From an uncultured Winogradskyella sp. (GTDB lineage Bacteria; Bacteroidota; Bacteroidia; Flavobacteriales; Flavobacteriaceae): a DNA stretch of 64,000 nt. Of this stretch, positions 20,385 through 28,744 are shown piece by piece (the first letter of the stretch is position 1; the number at the start of each line of letters is the position of its first letter). The stretch is taken from contig NZ_CANMCZ010000004.1 of assembly GCF_947496485.1 (NCBI RefSeq), positions 186,001 to 250,000 of the forward strand. Reading direction: 5' to 3'. The notes beneath the pieces are model-generated. The model was not told the DNA's origin. It ran no database searches and was given only the letters and a program-made list of their open reading frames with translations. The translations under genes and the position numbers were made by a program.

Positions 20385-22115
20385 CTACCAGCCACCACCT
20401 CCGCCTCCTCCGCCTCCTCCGCCAGAGAAGCCTCCTCCACCCGAACCACTGCCACTGCTCGATGGTGGTGTTGCAGATCTACTAATTGAATTAGATAATG
20501 ATGAATTTAAACTATGGTTAAAGCTTGAGAAGTTGGTCACACGACCAGCATACCATGTTGGTTGATAACTTTGGTCAACCATAGCTGTGTTAATGAGCCT
20601 CTGAAATTTTGCTCCCCAAACATCTTCAGCACCTAACACAATCGCATAAGGCAAGAGTTGTTCAAAAATTTCTGGTGTTAAATCTGGTGGATTAAAATGT
20701 GCAATTTGCTTTTCTTCTGCAGCACTCATGTATAGTTTAAAGCCTTCAATCGTTGATTTCAACTTCAACTTTTCTATACTAGGTTTTCGTATGAGGTATT
20801 GGTAAATCAAAAAGCAAATAATATTCAATGCCAAAAATACAGCGAATATTACACCATCATTGTCACCTTCAAAGTATTCAGAAACAAGAACGACAAACGC
20901 CACAACATAAGCCACTATAGTAATGAATGGTAGTAACCAGAATTTGTAATTAAAACCTTCATAAATCAAGCTGTTATGTTGTTTTTTTAATGAAGTTCTG
21001 TATGCTTTGACGGCACTACCGATATCAGAATCGTACTTACCATCTAATTTAAGTTGGTCTGTGCCAGCAAATAATTTTGAGAATAGCACCTTTTCCTCAT
21101 TCATCAGTAGACTGGTATCGTCCTTTAATTTATGGATGATAAATAGTTGATTTTTAAACAACCCAAACACGTAGTCCTGCGTTTTTTCTTCAATTTTAAG
21201 ATAGCCTTTAACAGCCAAATTTATAATAGTACCAGTGATTAAATCTCCATGATAGCGCAGCTTATCTATCATACCTACAGATGCAGGCGACATATTATTT
21301 GGGATTTCCCACTGTGGTATTACAGTTGGTTTTGGCGGATCAATTCCAAATCGTAACCAGGTGTAGCCATAATAAAACAAGAGCGCTAAACTGATAAACG
21401 CACTTAAAATAAGCGCCCCAAACTTCTGAAAAAATGTGGGTGGTGGAGGTGGAGGTGGTTGGGTAACGAGACCTTTGTTAAAACCTACAGCCACAGTTAA
21501 GTTTTCGCCAGCGTTTAATTGACCAGCATTAAAACGTATGCTATTATCCGATAGCGTTGTAGCATTGCAGTTGCTACTACGGCTGCCATACCGTCCTGTA
21601 TAACACGCATTTTGAATAATGGTGCCACCTGATGGCAGCGTGATGTCACAAGACACCTCACCAAAACCTAAGGCCCAATCAAAACCATTGACATTCCAAT
21701 AGAGTTCATCATAATTTTCAAAAAAGCGAATTTGTCCTGTCATTCGGTACGTAATTGTATAGTCGTACGTGCCTTCACTTAAAAACACATCGCGTTCACC
21801 AACATATATGGTGATGGAACCATTACTACTTTTAGTATGGTATTTAGACGACCGTCCATCTCTTTCTACAGATAGTATCTTAACATCGTGCTTTACCTTG
21901 TTGCCAGAACTATCAATACGCACCGTTGGGATGGTGCGTGTAATACCACGTTTAAAAATAGTACCATTGGCATAAATTTTAATAGACTCTGTTACCGCAA
22001 TGGTACTTGAAGGTTCTACGTTGATAGCAGAATGAAAAGAAAGCACACGTTCCATTTGCGTCAACGACGCCAATGAGTGACTTACTAATAGTATAAGACA
22101 TAAGAGTTTTCGCAA
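20385..22115 (-). CDS. DUF2207 membrane protein with glycine-rich tail
   Basis: 576 residues. A signal peptide is followed by an extracytoplasmic DUF2207 domain (FHSAINVEPSSTIAVTESIK, GITRTIPT, YRMTGQIRFFENYDELYWNV), a proline stretch and a transmembrane helix (about 230-250). A cytoplasmic part and two more helices (about 392-440) come next, and the C-terminus is almost pure glycine/serine (GGGGFSGGGGG type) ending in W. DUF2207 proteins are widespread membrane proteins of unknown function commonly paired with LemA, as here (3-base gap from the lemA-like gene). The glycine-rich end is typical of the family rather than an artefact. Confidence 0.88.
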   Translation of the reverse strand: MRKLLCLILLVSHSLASLTQMERVLSFHSAINVEPSSTIAVTESIKIYANGTIFKRGITRTIPTVRIDSSGNKVKHDVKILSVERDGRSSKYHTKSSNGSITIYVGERDVFLSEGTYDYTITYRMTGQIRFFENYDELYWNVNGFDWALGFGEVSCDITLPSGGTIIQNACYTGRYGSRSSNCNATTLSDNSIRFNAGQLNAGENLTVAVGFNKGLVTQPPPPPPPTFFQKFGALILSAFISLALLFYYGYTWLRFGIDPPKPTVIPQWEIPNNMSPASVGMIDKLRYHGDLITGTIINLAVKGYLKIEEKTQDYVFGLFKNQLFIIHKLKDDTSLLMNEEKVLFSKLFAGTDQLKLDGKYDSDIGSAVKAYRTSLKKQHNSLIYEGFNYKFWLLPFITIVAYVVAFVVLVSEYFEGDNDGVIFAVFLALNIICFLIYQYLIRKPSIEKLKLKSTIEGFKLYMSAAEEKQIAHFNPPDLTPEIFEQLLPYAIVLGAEDVWGAKFQRLINTAMVDQSYQPTWYAGRVTNFSSFNHSLNSSLSNSISRSATPPSSSGSGSGGGGFSGGGGGGGGGGGW

Positions 22116-22118
22116 CGC

Positions 22119-22673
22119 TTAAAATTTTACTTGTGGATTCTCACGTTCTGAAGCCATTTCAATTTCAAAAAATTCTGCTTTTTTAAAGTTGGTCAGTCCT
22201 GCAATAATGTTAGATGGAAACGAATCAATAACAATATTATAATCTCGTGTTGTACCATTATAATAACGTCGCGCTTTTTCAATATCACCTTCTATAACAG
22301 ATAATTCGTTTTGCAGGTTTAAAAAGTTTTCATTGGCTTTTAAATCAGGGTATTGTTCTGCAACCGCATATAAGTTAATTAAGGCCTTGTTTAATTGATT
22401 TTCAGCAGCCTGTTGTTCGTCTACTGTTGTTGCATTCTGAGCCTGACTTCGGGCTTTAGTCACATTTTCAAACGTTTCCTTTTCATGGCTGGCATAGCCT
22501 TTTACCGTTTCCACTAGGTTAGGTATTAAATTATAACGTTTTTTTAATTGCACGTCAATACCACTCCAGGCTTCATCGACGAGAGTGCCTAATTTTACCA
22601 ATCGGTTGTAAATGCCAATGCCATAAAATGCGGACAACACTAGAAAACCTAGAAATACATATAATACGATCAT
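22119..22673 (-). CDS. LemA family protein
   Basis: 184 residues. One N-terminal transmembrane helix (about 2-22) precedes a long helical-bundle domain with the LemA signatures VDEAWSGIDVQLKKRYNLIPNLVETVKGY, then AENQLNKALINLYAVAEQYPDLKANENFLNLQ and a late ARRYYNGTTRDYN followed by FP. The family is a membrane-anchored cytoplasmic or periplasmic helical bundle of unclear function, very often co-transcribed with DUF2207 or TPM proteins. Here it is the first gene of a two-gene unit. Confidence 0.92.
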   Translation of the reverse strand: MIVLYVFLGFLVLSAFYGIGIYNRLVKLGTLVDEAWSGIDVQLKKRYNLIPNLVETVKGYASHEKETFENVTKARSQAQNATTVDEQQAAENQLNKALINLYAVAEQYPDLKANENFLNLQNELSVIEGDIEKARRYYNGTTRDYNIVIDSFPSNIIAGLTNFKKAEFFEIEMASERENPQVKF

Positions 22674-22770
22674 AGAAATGAATTTTAATAAGACTTAAAG
22701 GTATTGAAAAATTACCAATATATCTTACGGAAGTTTCAGAGTTATCAGATTATTGCCATGCAGATGCTTA

Positions 22771-22866
22771 AGGGCTAAAATCGTAGCCAAACCTTATAAT
22801 GCCTATGTTGTGATACACAGAGAAAGTGCAGGGATTCGGGATCGGATGAGTTATAAGGATGATTAA
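22771..22866 (+). pseudogene. DUF2188 3' fragment B
   Basis: The frame from 22771 to TAA 22864-22866 reads RAKIVAKPYNAYVVIHRESA and then GIRDRMSYKDD, aligning with the last 31 residues of the intact DUF2188 protein. No 5' half or start codon is present. The rest of the 22674-23026 gap holds nothing else that I recognise. Confidence 0.75.
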
Positions 22867-23026
22867 TGTAATTTGTTTCAGAATCCCTTTGTGTTTTGTA
22901 GTACTTTTTTTATTTTTAGCTATTCCCTTAATTAACAACAGCGACTCAATCAGAGCCGCTTTATTTATGCAATAAAACCAATGAAATAGCAAAGCTTATT
23001 ACTGGTAAACAACTTACTGTTCAATT

Positions 23027-24451
23027 ATGAATCATTTTTCAGACAAAGAATATCAAATTCTAAAACAAGATACGGCCGAAGTTAGAGCATCCATAAACCG
23101 ATACATAGGGTATATTATCACTATAACAGGTGTTTCAGGATTTATAAAGTTTTATTTCGATAGTGAAATTGGCACCTCTGGCACCTTAACCATGTTTTTT
23201 GTGTCATTACTGGTTTTAACACTGTTGTTCGAAGTGGTATGGTATAAATTTAAATCGCACAACCGCATGGTGGGTTACATGCAATTATTAATGCAAGAAG
23301 TAGATGCCTTCCCTTACCATATTATTGATACAAACAAGCATTGGAAAAACAAGGACTATATAAAATATTGGAAAATATATAAGGAAGAACCCTACGATAA
23401 AGGCCTTAAACACTGCTTTAGTTGGGAATTTGTAATGTCTAGATTAAATAGCAACCAGTTTAACAAAAATAAAGATTATGATGACGAATTAAAATCCTTT
23501 ACCAACGCCTTAGATAAAAGTAATTTTATTTTCAGTCTACCAACTAATTTAATGGCCTATACAGGCATTATGGATTGTTATGATGACGAGAATAATAAAA
23601 TTGACCGAGATGTCGATTTTGTTTCAAATATTGTGTTTCCTATACACAAAAAGAACAATTCGATCGCTATGTGGAGCTTGCCTCCGTTTAAGTATTTAAG
23701 ATTTTTATATTTCAATAAGAATAAGGATATAAAATTAGACCATATCACTGTAGAGAAGAGATACTTGGTTTATGGTTGGGGCTATCCAAGAAAAATAACT
23801 CAAATTGCATTTATGGCGGTGTGCCTAACCTATGCCTTTTTTACGTATTATATAGTCAATAACTATGAGTGGTATTACAAGTCTCCAAACGATGTAAATA
23901 CAGAGGTAAAAGATAACTTAAACCTAATAAGCGACGCTTTATCTCAATTAACATTAGACCTCTCCCTACCCTTAATTCTATTTATAGGCTCTAGTTTTAT
24001 TCTTAGATTCTGGTTTATGAGATATGTTAAAGGCTTAAAAGAGCTCGTTTATGGTAAACATTCTATAGATTATTACTGTTGGGATTTCTTTGTGTACAGA
24101 GTGCAAATGCTCAATAATAAAGATTTAGTACCCATGTATTATTCCAGAGCTTATATAAGGTATTTTAAATCTAAACTCTATCTAGAAGTTTTAGAATATA
24201 ATAAGAATAAGAAAACGATACTTAAGATTATAGGAGACGAAAATAGTCAGCATTTAGAGACGTATATAACAGATTTAAAAGCGCATAAAGAATTTTCTGA
24301 AACTACAAAAAGCAAAGCACTGCACTCAGCTTTAGTCAAAGCGTTTAAAGCCATGAAAAAGAACGCTAAAAAGCCTGGTGAGAAAAATATCTCTAAAGTT
24401 ATATTGCAACGCTATTTTGAACCTATTGAGTTTGCATCTAAAAAAACGTAA
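23027..24451 (+). CDS. Unknown multi-spanning membrane protein
   Basis: 474 residues that I do not recognise. There are four predicted transmembrane helices in two hairpins: about residues 26-44 and 52-72, then about 260-282 and 307-327. Between the pairs is a roughly 190-residue soluble region rich in aromatic and charged residues (FPYHIIDTNKHWKNKDYIKYW). A roughly 145-residue basic C-terminal tail follows the last helix (KNKKTILKIIGDENSQH; KAFKAMKKNAKKPGEK). The start ATG at 23027 gives the first helix a normal N-terminal distance. It stands alone between two DUF2188 remnants. A structural or sensor role is only a guess. Confidence 0.7.
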   Translation: MNHFSDKEYQILKQDTAEVRASINRYIGYIITITGVSGFIKFYFDSEIGTSGTLTMFFVSLLVLTLLFEVVWYKFKSHNRMVGYMQLLMQEVDAFPYHIIDTNKHWKNKDYIKYWKIYKEEPYDKGLKHCFSWEFVMSRLNSNQFNKNKDYDDELKSFTNALDKSNFIFSLPTNLMAYTGIMDCYDDENNKIDRDVDFVSNIVFPIHKKNNSIAMWSLPPFKYLRFLYFNKNKDIKLDHITVEKRYLVYGWGYPRKITQIAFMAVCLTYAFFTYYIVNNYEWYYKSPNDVNTEVKDNLNLISDALSQLTLDLSLPLILFIGSSFILRFWFMRYVKGLKELVYGKHSIDYYCWDFFVYRVQMLNNKDLVPMYYSRAYIRYFKSKLYLEVLEYNKNKKTILKIIGDENSQHLETYITDLKAHKEFSETTKSKALHSALVKAFKAMKKNAKKPGEKNISKVILQRYFEPIEFASKKT

Positions 24452-24484
24452 CGAAAATGAAACACCTCCAAAGGATGAAGGTGC

Positions 24485-24613
24485 TCAAAACATAGAAAAC
24501 AAAGCACTGCCATAAAAAATGCTAAGGTTTTAGCTAAGCCTAATAAGGCAGATATGATTATTCATCGCTAAAGTGGTAGGGTTCGGGATCGGATTAGTTA
24601 TAGAGAAGATTAG
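24485..24613 (+). pseudogene. DUF2188 3' fragment C with internal stop
   Basis: The frame from 24485 reads SKHRKQSTAIKNAKVLAKPN, then KADMIIHR, a TAA stop (24557-24559), and continues SGRVRDRISYRED to the TAG at 24611-24613. It matches the last 42 residues of the intact DUF2188 protein at 11066. The in-frame stop and lack of a 5' half mark it as decayed. Confidence 0.8.
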
Positions 24614-24698
24614 TTAAAAAATAGCTTGTTTATTTAGCAACTATAATTTCACTACCTTATAAATTCTAACAAATCCGTTAGATTAAAACAAGTTACCA

Positions 24699-24802
24699 TG
24701 GCTAAATCAAAAGATTCAAAGAAAAACGTAAAAAAAGAAGCAGCATTAACACCTAAAGAAAAAAAGGCAGCAAAACGTGCTAAAAAAGCAAATCGCCAAT
24801 AA
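24699..24802 (+). pseudogene. Lysine/alanine-rich micro-ORF with an apparent frameshift
   Basis: An ATG at 24699 begins MAKSKDSRKT and then hits TAA. In the frame one base away, an open lysine/alanine-rich run (KKNVKKEAALTPKEKKAAKR, then AKKANRQ) ends at TAA 24800-24802, directly before a strong terminator. The compositional match on both sides suggests one about 34-residue basic protein broken by a single-base deletion, or a sequencing error. Function unknown. Confidence 0.4.
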
Positions 24803-24823
24803 AGACTTAAGCATAGATTAATA

Positions 24824-24851
24824 AAACCACTTCATTTGGAGTGGTTTTTTG
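24824..24851 (+). terminator. Intrinsic terminator
   Basis: AAACCACT (24824-24831), 8-base loop, AGTGGTTT (24840-24847) followed by TTTT. It ends a short plus-strand transcript that would include the lysine-rich micro-ORF, which supports that region having been a real gene. Confidence 0.75.
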
Positions 24852-24893
24852 TTATAAAGCTATTACCTTTAGTAACAACTAAAACGCATAACA

Positions 24894-25658
24894 GTGATAG
24901 ACATAAAATTAGCCGTACTCATCGATGGAGATAACATACCATCAGCTTACGTAAAAGAAATGATGGAAGAGATTGCTAAATATGGCAATCCTACTATAAA
25001 GCGTATTTATGGCGATTGGACAAAACCGCATTTATCCAAATGGAAAAATATGCTCTTAGAAAATGCTATTACACCTATACAGCAGTATGGCTATACCACT
25101 GGTAAAAATGCCACCGATTCTGCAATGATTATTGATGCTATGGATATTTTATATTCAGAAAAAGTGGATGGTTTTTGTTTGGTCTCTAGTGATAGCGATT
25201 TTACACGTTTGGCAACGCGTTTGCGTGAAGCTGGTATGGCAGTGTATGGGATTGGAGAAAAGAAAACACCAAAACCGTTTATTGTGGCCTGCGATAAATT
25301 TATTTATATAGAGATTTTAAAAGACCAAGTTTCAGACTCTGAATCTGAAGCCACAGAAATTACTAAAGGCCGTAAAAGTAGCTACGATAAAATTACCCAA
25401 AAAGAGATTCGGTTTATCGCATCAACCATAGATGATGTGTCCGATGATGATGGTTGGGCGTTTTTAGGTGATGTTGGGAGTTTACTGCAAAAGAAACAAC
25501 CCAATTTTGATTCTCGTAATTATGGCTTTCAGAAATTAACTCCGTTGATTAAATCCATTCCCAATTTCGAGATTGAAAGACGTGAAGACTCAAGAGGGCA
25601 CAAGAAACTGATTTATGTAAAAATTAAAGAGGTGGCATCTAAAGGTAAACGACGCTAA
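24894..25658 (+). CDS. NYN-domain (PIN-like) RNase with C-terminal OST-HTH/LOTUS-type domain
   Basis: 254 residues. The N-terminal NYN domain (about 1-145) shows the acidic residues of PIN-like nucleases: LIDGDN near residue 10, ATDSAMIIDAMD in the middle, and SSDSDFTRLATRLRE near residue 105. After a charged linker, residues about 165-250 (EIRFIASTIDDVSDDDGWAFLGDVGSLLQKKQPNFD) fit an OST-HTH/LOTUS RNA-binding domain. Proteins of this layout (LabA/DUF88 group) are thought to cut or bind RNA in the cytoplasm. The start is GTG at 24894; the next residue pattern (DIKLAVLIDGDN) leaves no room for a later start. Confidence 0.85.
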   Translation: MIDIKLAVLIDGDNIPSAYVKEMMEEIAKYGNPTIKRIYGDWTKPHLSKWKNMLLENAITPIQQYGYTTGKNATDSAMIIDAMDILYSEKVDGFCLVSSDSDFTRLATRLREAGMAVYGIGEKKTPKPFIVACDKFIYIEILKDQVSDSESEATEITKGRKSSYDKITQKEIRFIASTIDDVSDDDGWAFLGDVGSLLQKKQPNFDSRNYGFQKLTPLIKSIPNFEIERREDSRGHKKLIYVKIKEVASKGKRR

Positions 25659-25867
25659 ACCATTATTACTCTGCAGAAAGAAATAGTCTATTCAAGGGAT
25701 CTAGATGCAGATTACTACGTCCTTCGTCCTCGTAATGACGTAACTAGTAGTTTTTATGTTAGAACATTTCTTGTTTAAGAAGGATTAAAAAATAGGAATT
25801 GGACGTAATTATATTAAATGAATTATAAAAAAAATGTCGTCCGTATCTCCATAACAGTTAAGGGTCT

Positions 25868-25875
25868 TATCTTTG
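25868..25875 (+). promoter_or_regulatory. Candidate -7 box of the DUF2452-like gene
   Basis: TATCTTTG-type box (TAnnTTTG) 18 bases before the ATG at 25894. No clear -33 box is visible. Confidence 0.4.
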
Positions 25876-25893
25876 CAAAAAAGAATTGCATTT

Positions 25894-26301
25894 ATGTCTA
25901 AAGCCAAAAAACCAGATCAGATTGTATTTAATGAAGATACACAAAGCTATGATGCGGCTTTAAAACCGTATGCGACTAATGTTGGTGCACCTGCCATTAG
26001 AGTTACGGATAACTCCACCTGGAAAAATAGAAATATCGATAAGGCCAATAAGCAAATTAAATCTAAATATTTAGAGCTTAAAGCGGAGTACGATAAAATG
26101 ATTGAAGAGTTAGAGTATAATACCTTGGTGTATAATTCGCGCTACAATTTTGAGCCTATTGTTGGTGAGACCTATCATTTATATCGCGATAAAAATGAAG
26201 ACGCCTTTTTATCTATTATAGCTCCGTCTGAGAGTAATTTCGATTTTATAGGAAGCTTTACATTAAATAGCGAGTTTGTTTGGAAAAAGAGTGCTGACTA
26301 A
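25894..26301 (+). CDS. DUF2452-like protein
   Basis: 135 residues from the ATG at 25894 (MSKAKKPDQ), preferred to the earlier non-ATG start because a TAnnTTTG box lies between. The C-terminal part, NTLVYNSRYNFEPIVGETYH followed by LYRDKNEDAFLSIIAPSE, is the conserved block I associate with DUF2452, a family of unknown function in Bacteroidota and gamma-proteobacteria. The middle is a charged helix (NIDKANKQIKSKYLELKAEY). It is cytosolic and stands alone. The family name is recalled, not searched. Confidence 0.6.
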   Translation: MSKAKKPDQIVFNEDTQSYDAALKPYATNVGAPAIRVTDNSTWKNRNIDKANKQIKSKYLELKAEYDKMIEELEYNTLVYNSRYNFEPIVGETYHLYRDKNEDAFLSIIAPSESNFDFIGSFTLNSEFVWKKSAD

Positions 26302-26317
26302 TTTTTTTATGTCGGTT

Positions 26318-27049
26318 CTATAGATTCAAACCTTTTACATTTCCCATTTCTAAATCCAATACTAATAATTTATGAAACGTTGGCAATTGGGCTCCACTTT
26401 CTGTGGTCGTCCAGTTCTCCCAAGAGGCTTCTAAACCATCAATAGGCAAAATCTGTGTCCACATTTGGTAGCTTTTTGGTTTTCCACTAGCATCAAAATG
26501 CCATAAATACGAATCACCAGGTGTGCTGCCGCCAGAGGTGTAGGTAACAAGTAAAGCCTCTTTGTTATCTTCTGTGGTGACTAAGCGACGTTCTACACCA
26601 GCATCAAAGACTTTGTATGGAGCAACGAGCCAAAAGGAGTCGTTGTTAAAGTAGCTTTCTGCTTTATGGATGTAATCGTGTTTTTCAATACCATTATACT
26701 CCTGTTTGGCTACAAATACCTTAGAGTTGTCATGGTTTTCTAAATCTAAAATCACAGTGATTTCATCCCAAGTGACTTCGCAAGTCTTGTCAGTTTTGTA
26801 CCATTTGTAATGGTGTATGCCTTTGAAGGTCCACTCTAAGTAATCGGTATTATGATAGGCCTCTTCGTTTAATGCGGTTAGCATTCTGGTTGCGAGTTCA
26901 TCCGCTTTTGCTCCTTGCTGTCCTGTTGGTAAAGGTTCGTTGTATTTGAGATATAGGAATCCGAAGAGTAAGAGGGTTGGTAGGGTGAAGAAGATAATGA
27001 CTCCTCCTATGATTTTAAGGATGCGTTTGGTTTTTGATTTTTTTGCCAT
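26318..27049 (-). CDS. Membrane-anchored protein of unknown function
   Basis: 243 residues. A basic N-terminus (MAKKSKTKR) and one transmembrane helix (about 12-32) anchor a soluble domain rich in tryptophan and aromatic residues (YLEWTFKGIHHYKWYKTDKT, SYLWHFDASGKPKSYQMW, DGLEASWENW). The pattern suggests a beta-rich extracytoplasmic domain of the type found in unannotated Bacteroidota lipid- or heme-binding-like proteins, but I do not recognise a family. It is the last gene of the minus-strand series; a copy of the dispersed intergenic repeat separates it from the ATP-grasp gene. Confidence 0.65.
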   Translation of the reverse strand: MAKKSKTKRILKIIGGVIIFFTLPTLLLFGFLYLKYNEPLPTGQQGAKADELATRMLTALNEEAYHNTDYLEWTFKGIHHYKWYKTDKTCEVTWDEITVILDLENHDNSKVFVAKQEYNGIEKHDYIHKAESYFNNDSFWLVAPYKVFDAGVERRLVTTEDNKEALLVTYTSGGSTPGDSYLWHFDASGKPKSYQMWTQILPIDGLEASWENWTTTESGAQLPTFHKLLVLDLEMGNVKGLNL

Positions 27050-27089
27050 GAATTATTTTTTTGTAAAGTATTTAAATTTTTTATTGAGT

Positions 27090-27425
27090 TCATTTTTTTC
27101 TTGATAAAAAAACGAACCAAAAAAATCAAGACTGCCGATGATTTAGCTAAACATATTGTTCGCTACGGCACAAAAATAATGTGTTTCGATTAATATGGTA
27201 ATTAAGTTCACCAAAAAATCAATTCGTAAAGTATATTATGTTCTTATACCATCGATTTTTGCTTTTTCCTTCGCTTCACTGCATGTTTTACGCTAAATAA
27301 TCGAAGGTCGGGTTTTCCGACTTTGTCGGAATTTCAAGTACATTATTGGCTTAAAGGTTTTGTCATGCTGAACTTGTTTCAGCATCTATTTGCCTGTGAG
27401 ATCCTGAAACGAGTTCAGGATGACA
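27090..27425. repeat. Dispersed intergenic repeat, copy 1
   Basis: It contains ACGAACCAAAAA near 27102, CCGACTTTGTCGG near 27317, and a long inverted repeat: arms 27361-27387 (starting TGTCATGCTGAACTTG) and 27399-27425 (ending TTCAGGATGACA). The right arm runs into the ATP-grasp gene and supplies its stop codon. It fills the gap between two minus-strand genes. Confidence 0.8.
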
Positions 27426-28323
27426 AAGTGAATAACTTTTCTTTTATGGCTTTAGCCAAAACATTTGCGGCTTCAGGATGATGTCTGAACCATAATTCAG
27501 GTTCTATGAGTTCTAATTCTGCTAAAGCAATCTTTCCGTTATTATCATTAAAAATATCAACGCGTGCATAAAGCGGTAATTCATCGCAAGCGTTCACAGC
27601 ATGTATAGCGAATTGAATTTCTGCTTCTGTTGGAATATAGTCATAAACAGAACCTCCAAAATCATCTTGCACTCTAAAATCACCAGCCTTTGCCTTTTTG
27701 AGAATAGCATGTGTAAACTGCCCATTAAAGACCATCATAGACACTTCACCTTCGGTTACAATATTGGTTTGAAAAGGTTGTAGCATCATGGCTTCGTTAG
27801 CAATCAGTGTTTTAAATACCGCTTCGTGCTTATCTAAATTTTCTTGGTTGAGCTTGTAAGTATGTCGCGCTGCACCAGAGACGCAAGGTTTTACGACGGT
27901 TTCTTTCCAACCTGTTTCAGTATGTAAATCTTTTAAAGTTTTAGATGAGCCCACTTCAATAAACACCGTTTCTGCAATATGAACTCCATTTTTTTGAATG
28001 TCTTGTAGATAGTGTTTATCGATGTTCCAACGAATTAATCGTTCAGAATTTATAAGTTGTGTTTGTTTAGAGACCGTAGTTAACCATTCTGAGAACTCAT
28101 CAAAACGGTCGAAATAATCCCAAGTGCTTCTAAATAAAATTGCTTTGGTAGTTGACCAATCAAATGTTGAATCATCCCAAGCTTTTCTATCAACGTTGAG
28201 GCCTTCAGCTTTTAGAGTATTTACTACTAATGCGTCTTCATAAAAGACATTATGTTTGTATGGATCATCACTATCATTTAAATAGCGATGATCTGTTAAG
28301 ACAACGACGTCGTATTTTCGCAT
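27415..28323 (-). CDS. ATP-grasp domain protein (RimK/DcsG-like)
   Basis: 302 residues. An N-terminal pre-ATP-grasp part (VVVLTDHRY, ILFRSTWDYFDR) is followed by an ATP-grasp fold with ETVVKPCVSGAARHTYKL (ATP-binding lysine region), EAMMLQPFQTNIVTEGEVSM and the metal-binding end LYARVDIFNDNNGKIALAEL followed by ELIEPELWF. Related proteins ligate a carboxylate to an amine or amino acid, such as the cycloserine ligase DcsG; the substrate here is unknown. The final residues FTLSS and the TGA stop are encoded inside the neighbouring inverted repeat, so the original C-terminus may have been replaced. Confidence 0.85.
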   Translation of the reverse strand: MRKYDVVVLTDHRYLNDSDDPYKHNVFYEDALVVNTLKAEGLNVDRKAWDDSTFDWSTTKAILFRSTWDYFDRFDEFSEWLTTVSKQTQLINSERLIRWNIDKHYLQDIQKNGVHIAETVFIEVGSSKTLKDLHTETGWKETVVKPCVSGAARHTYKLNQENLDKHEAVFKTLIANEAMMLQPFQTNIVTEGEVSMMVFNGQFTHAILKKAKAGDFRVQDDFGGSVYDYIPTEAEIQFAIHAVNACDELPLYARVDIFNDNNGKIALAELELIEPELWFRHHPEAANVLAKAIKEKLFTLSS

Positions 28324-28339
28324 ACTGTTTCTATGTTTT

Positions 28340-28722
28340 TATGTTCATTTTGCCTTGATGCAAACTGCGAAGCATATCATGAGCTCCATAAAGTAAGTAT
28401 CTGCGAATAAACGAACCAAAAATTACTCAATATTCTATTTTATTAAATTGGATTCCGTGAATCTTCGATTTCAAAACGATTTATAATGAAATTGCTGAAG
28501 CACCATTCGCTGATGCATTAAAGTCACAAGATATTAAATAACTAATTATATTCAATCCTAGATACAAGTATTCAGCAAAGTTTAGTACTCATTATTTCTG
28601 AAAATCGTTGCTTCCGACGTTGTCGGAGTTTCAAGTAAATTATTGGCTTAAAGGTTTTGTCATGCTGAACTTGTTTCAGGATCTCAAGCTATATGAGATG
28701 CTGAAACAAGTTCAGGATGACA
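28340..28722. repeat. Dispersed intergenic repeat, copy 2
   Basis: It starts with GTTCATTTTGCCTTGATGCA near 28342, includes ACGAACCAAAAA and TTTCTGAAAATCGTTGCTTC near 28595, and ends with an inverted repeat (arms about 28658-28686 and 28694-28722; TGTCATGCTGAAC against GTTCAGGATGACA). It fills the 421-base gap between the tricorn-like and ATP-grasp genes; nothing else is visible there. Confidence 0.85.
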
Positions 28723-28744
28723 ATATAATTGGCTTTATTTATTT

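Noticed and set aside
22768..22992. Minus-strand 74-codon frame in the gap after lemA
   Set aside because: It is antisense to DUF2188 fragment B and has no promoter or domain support.
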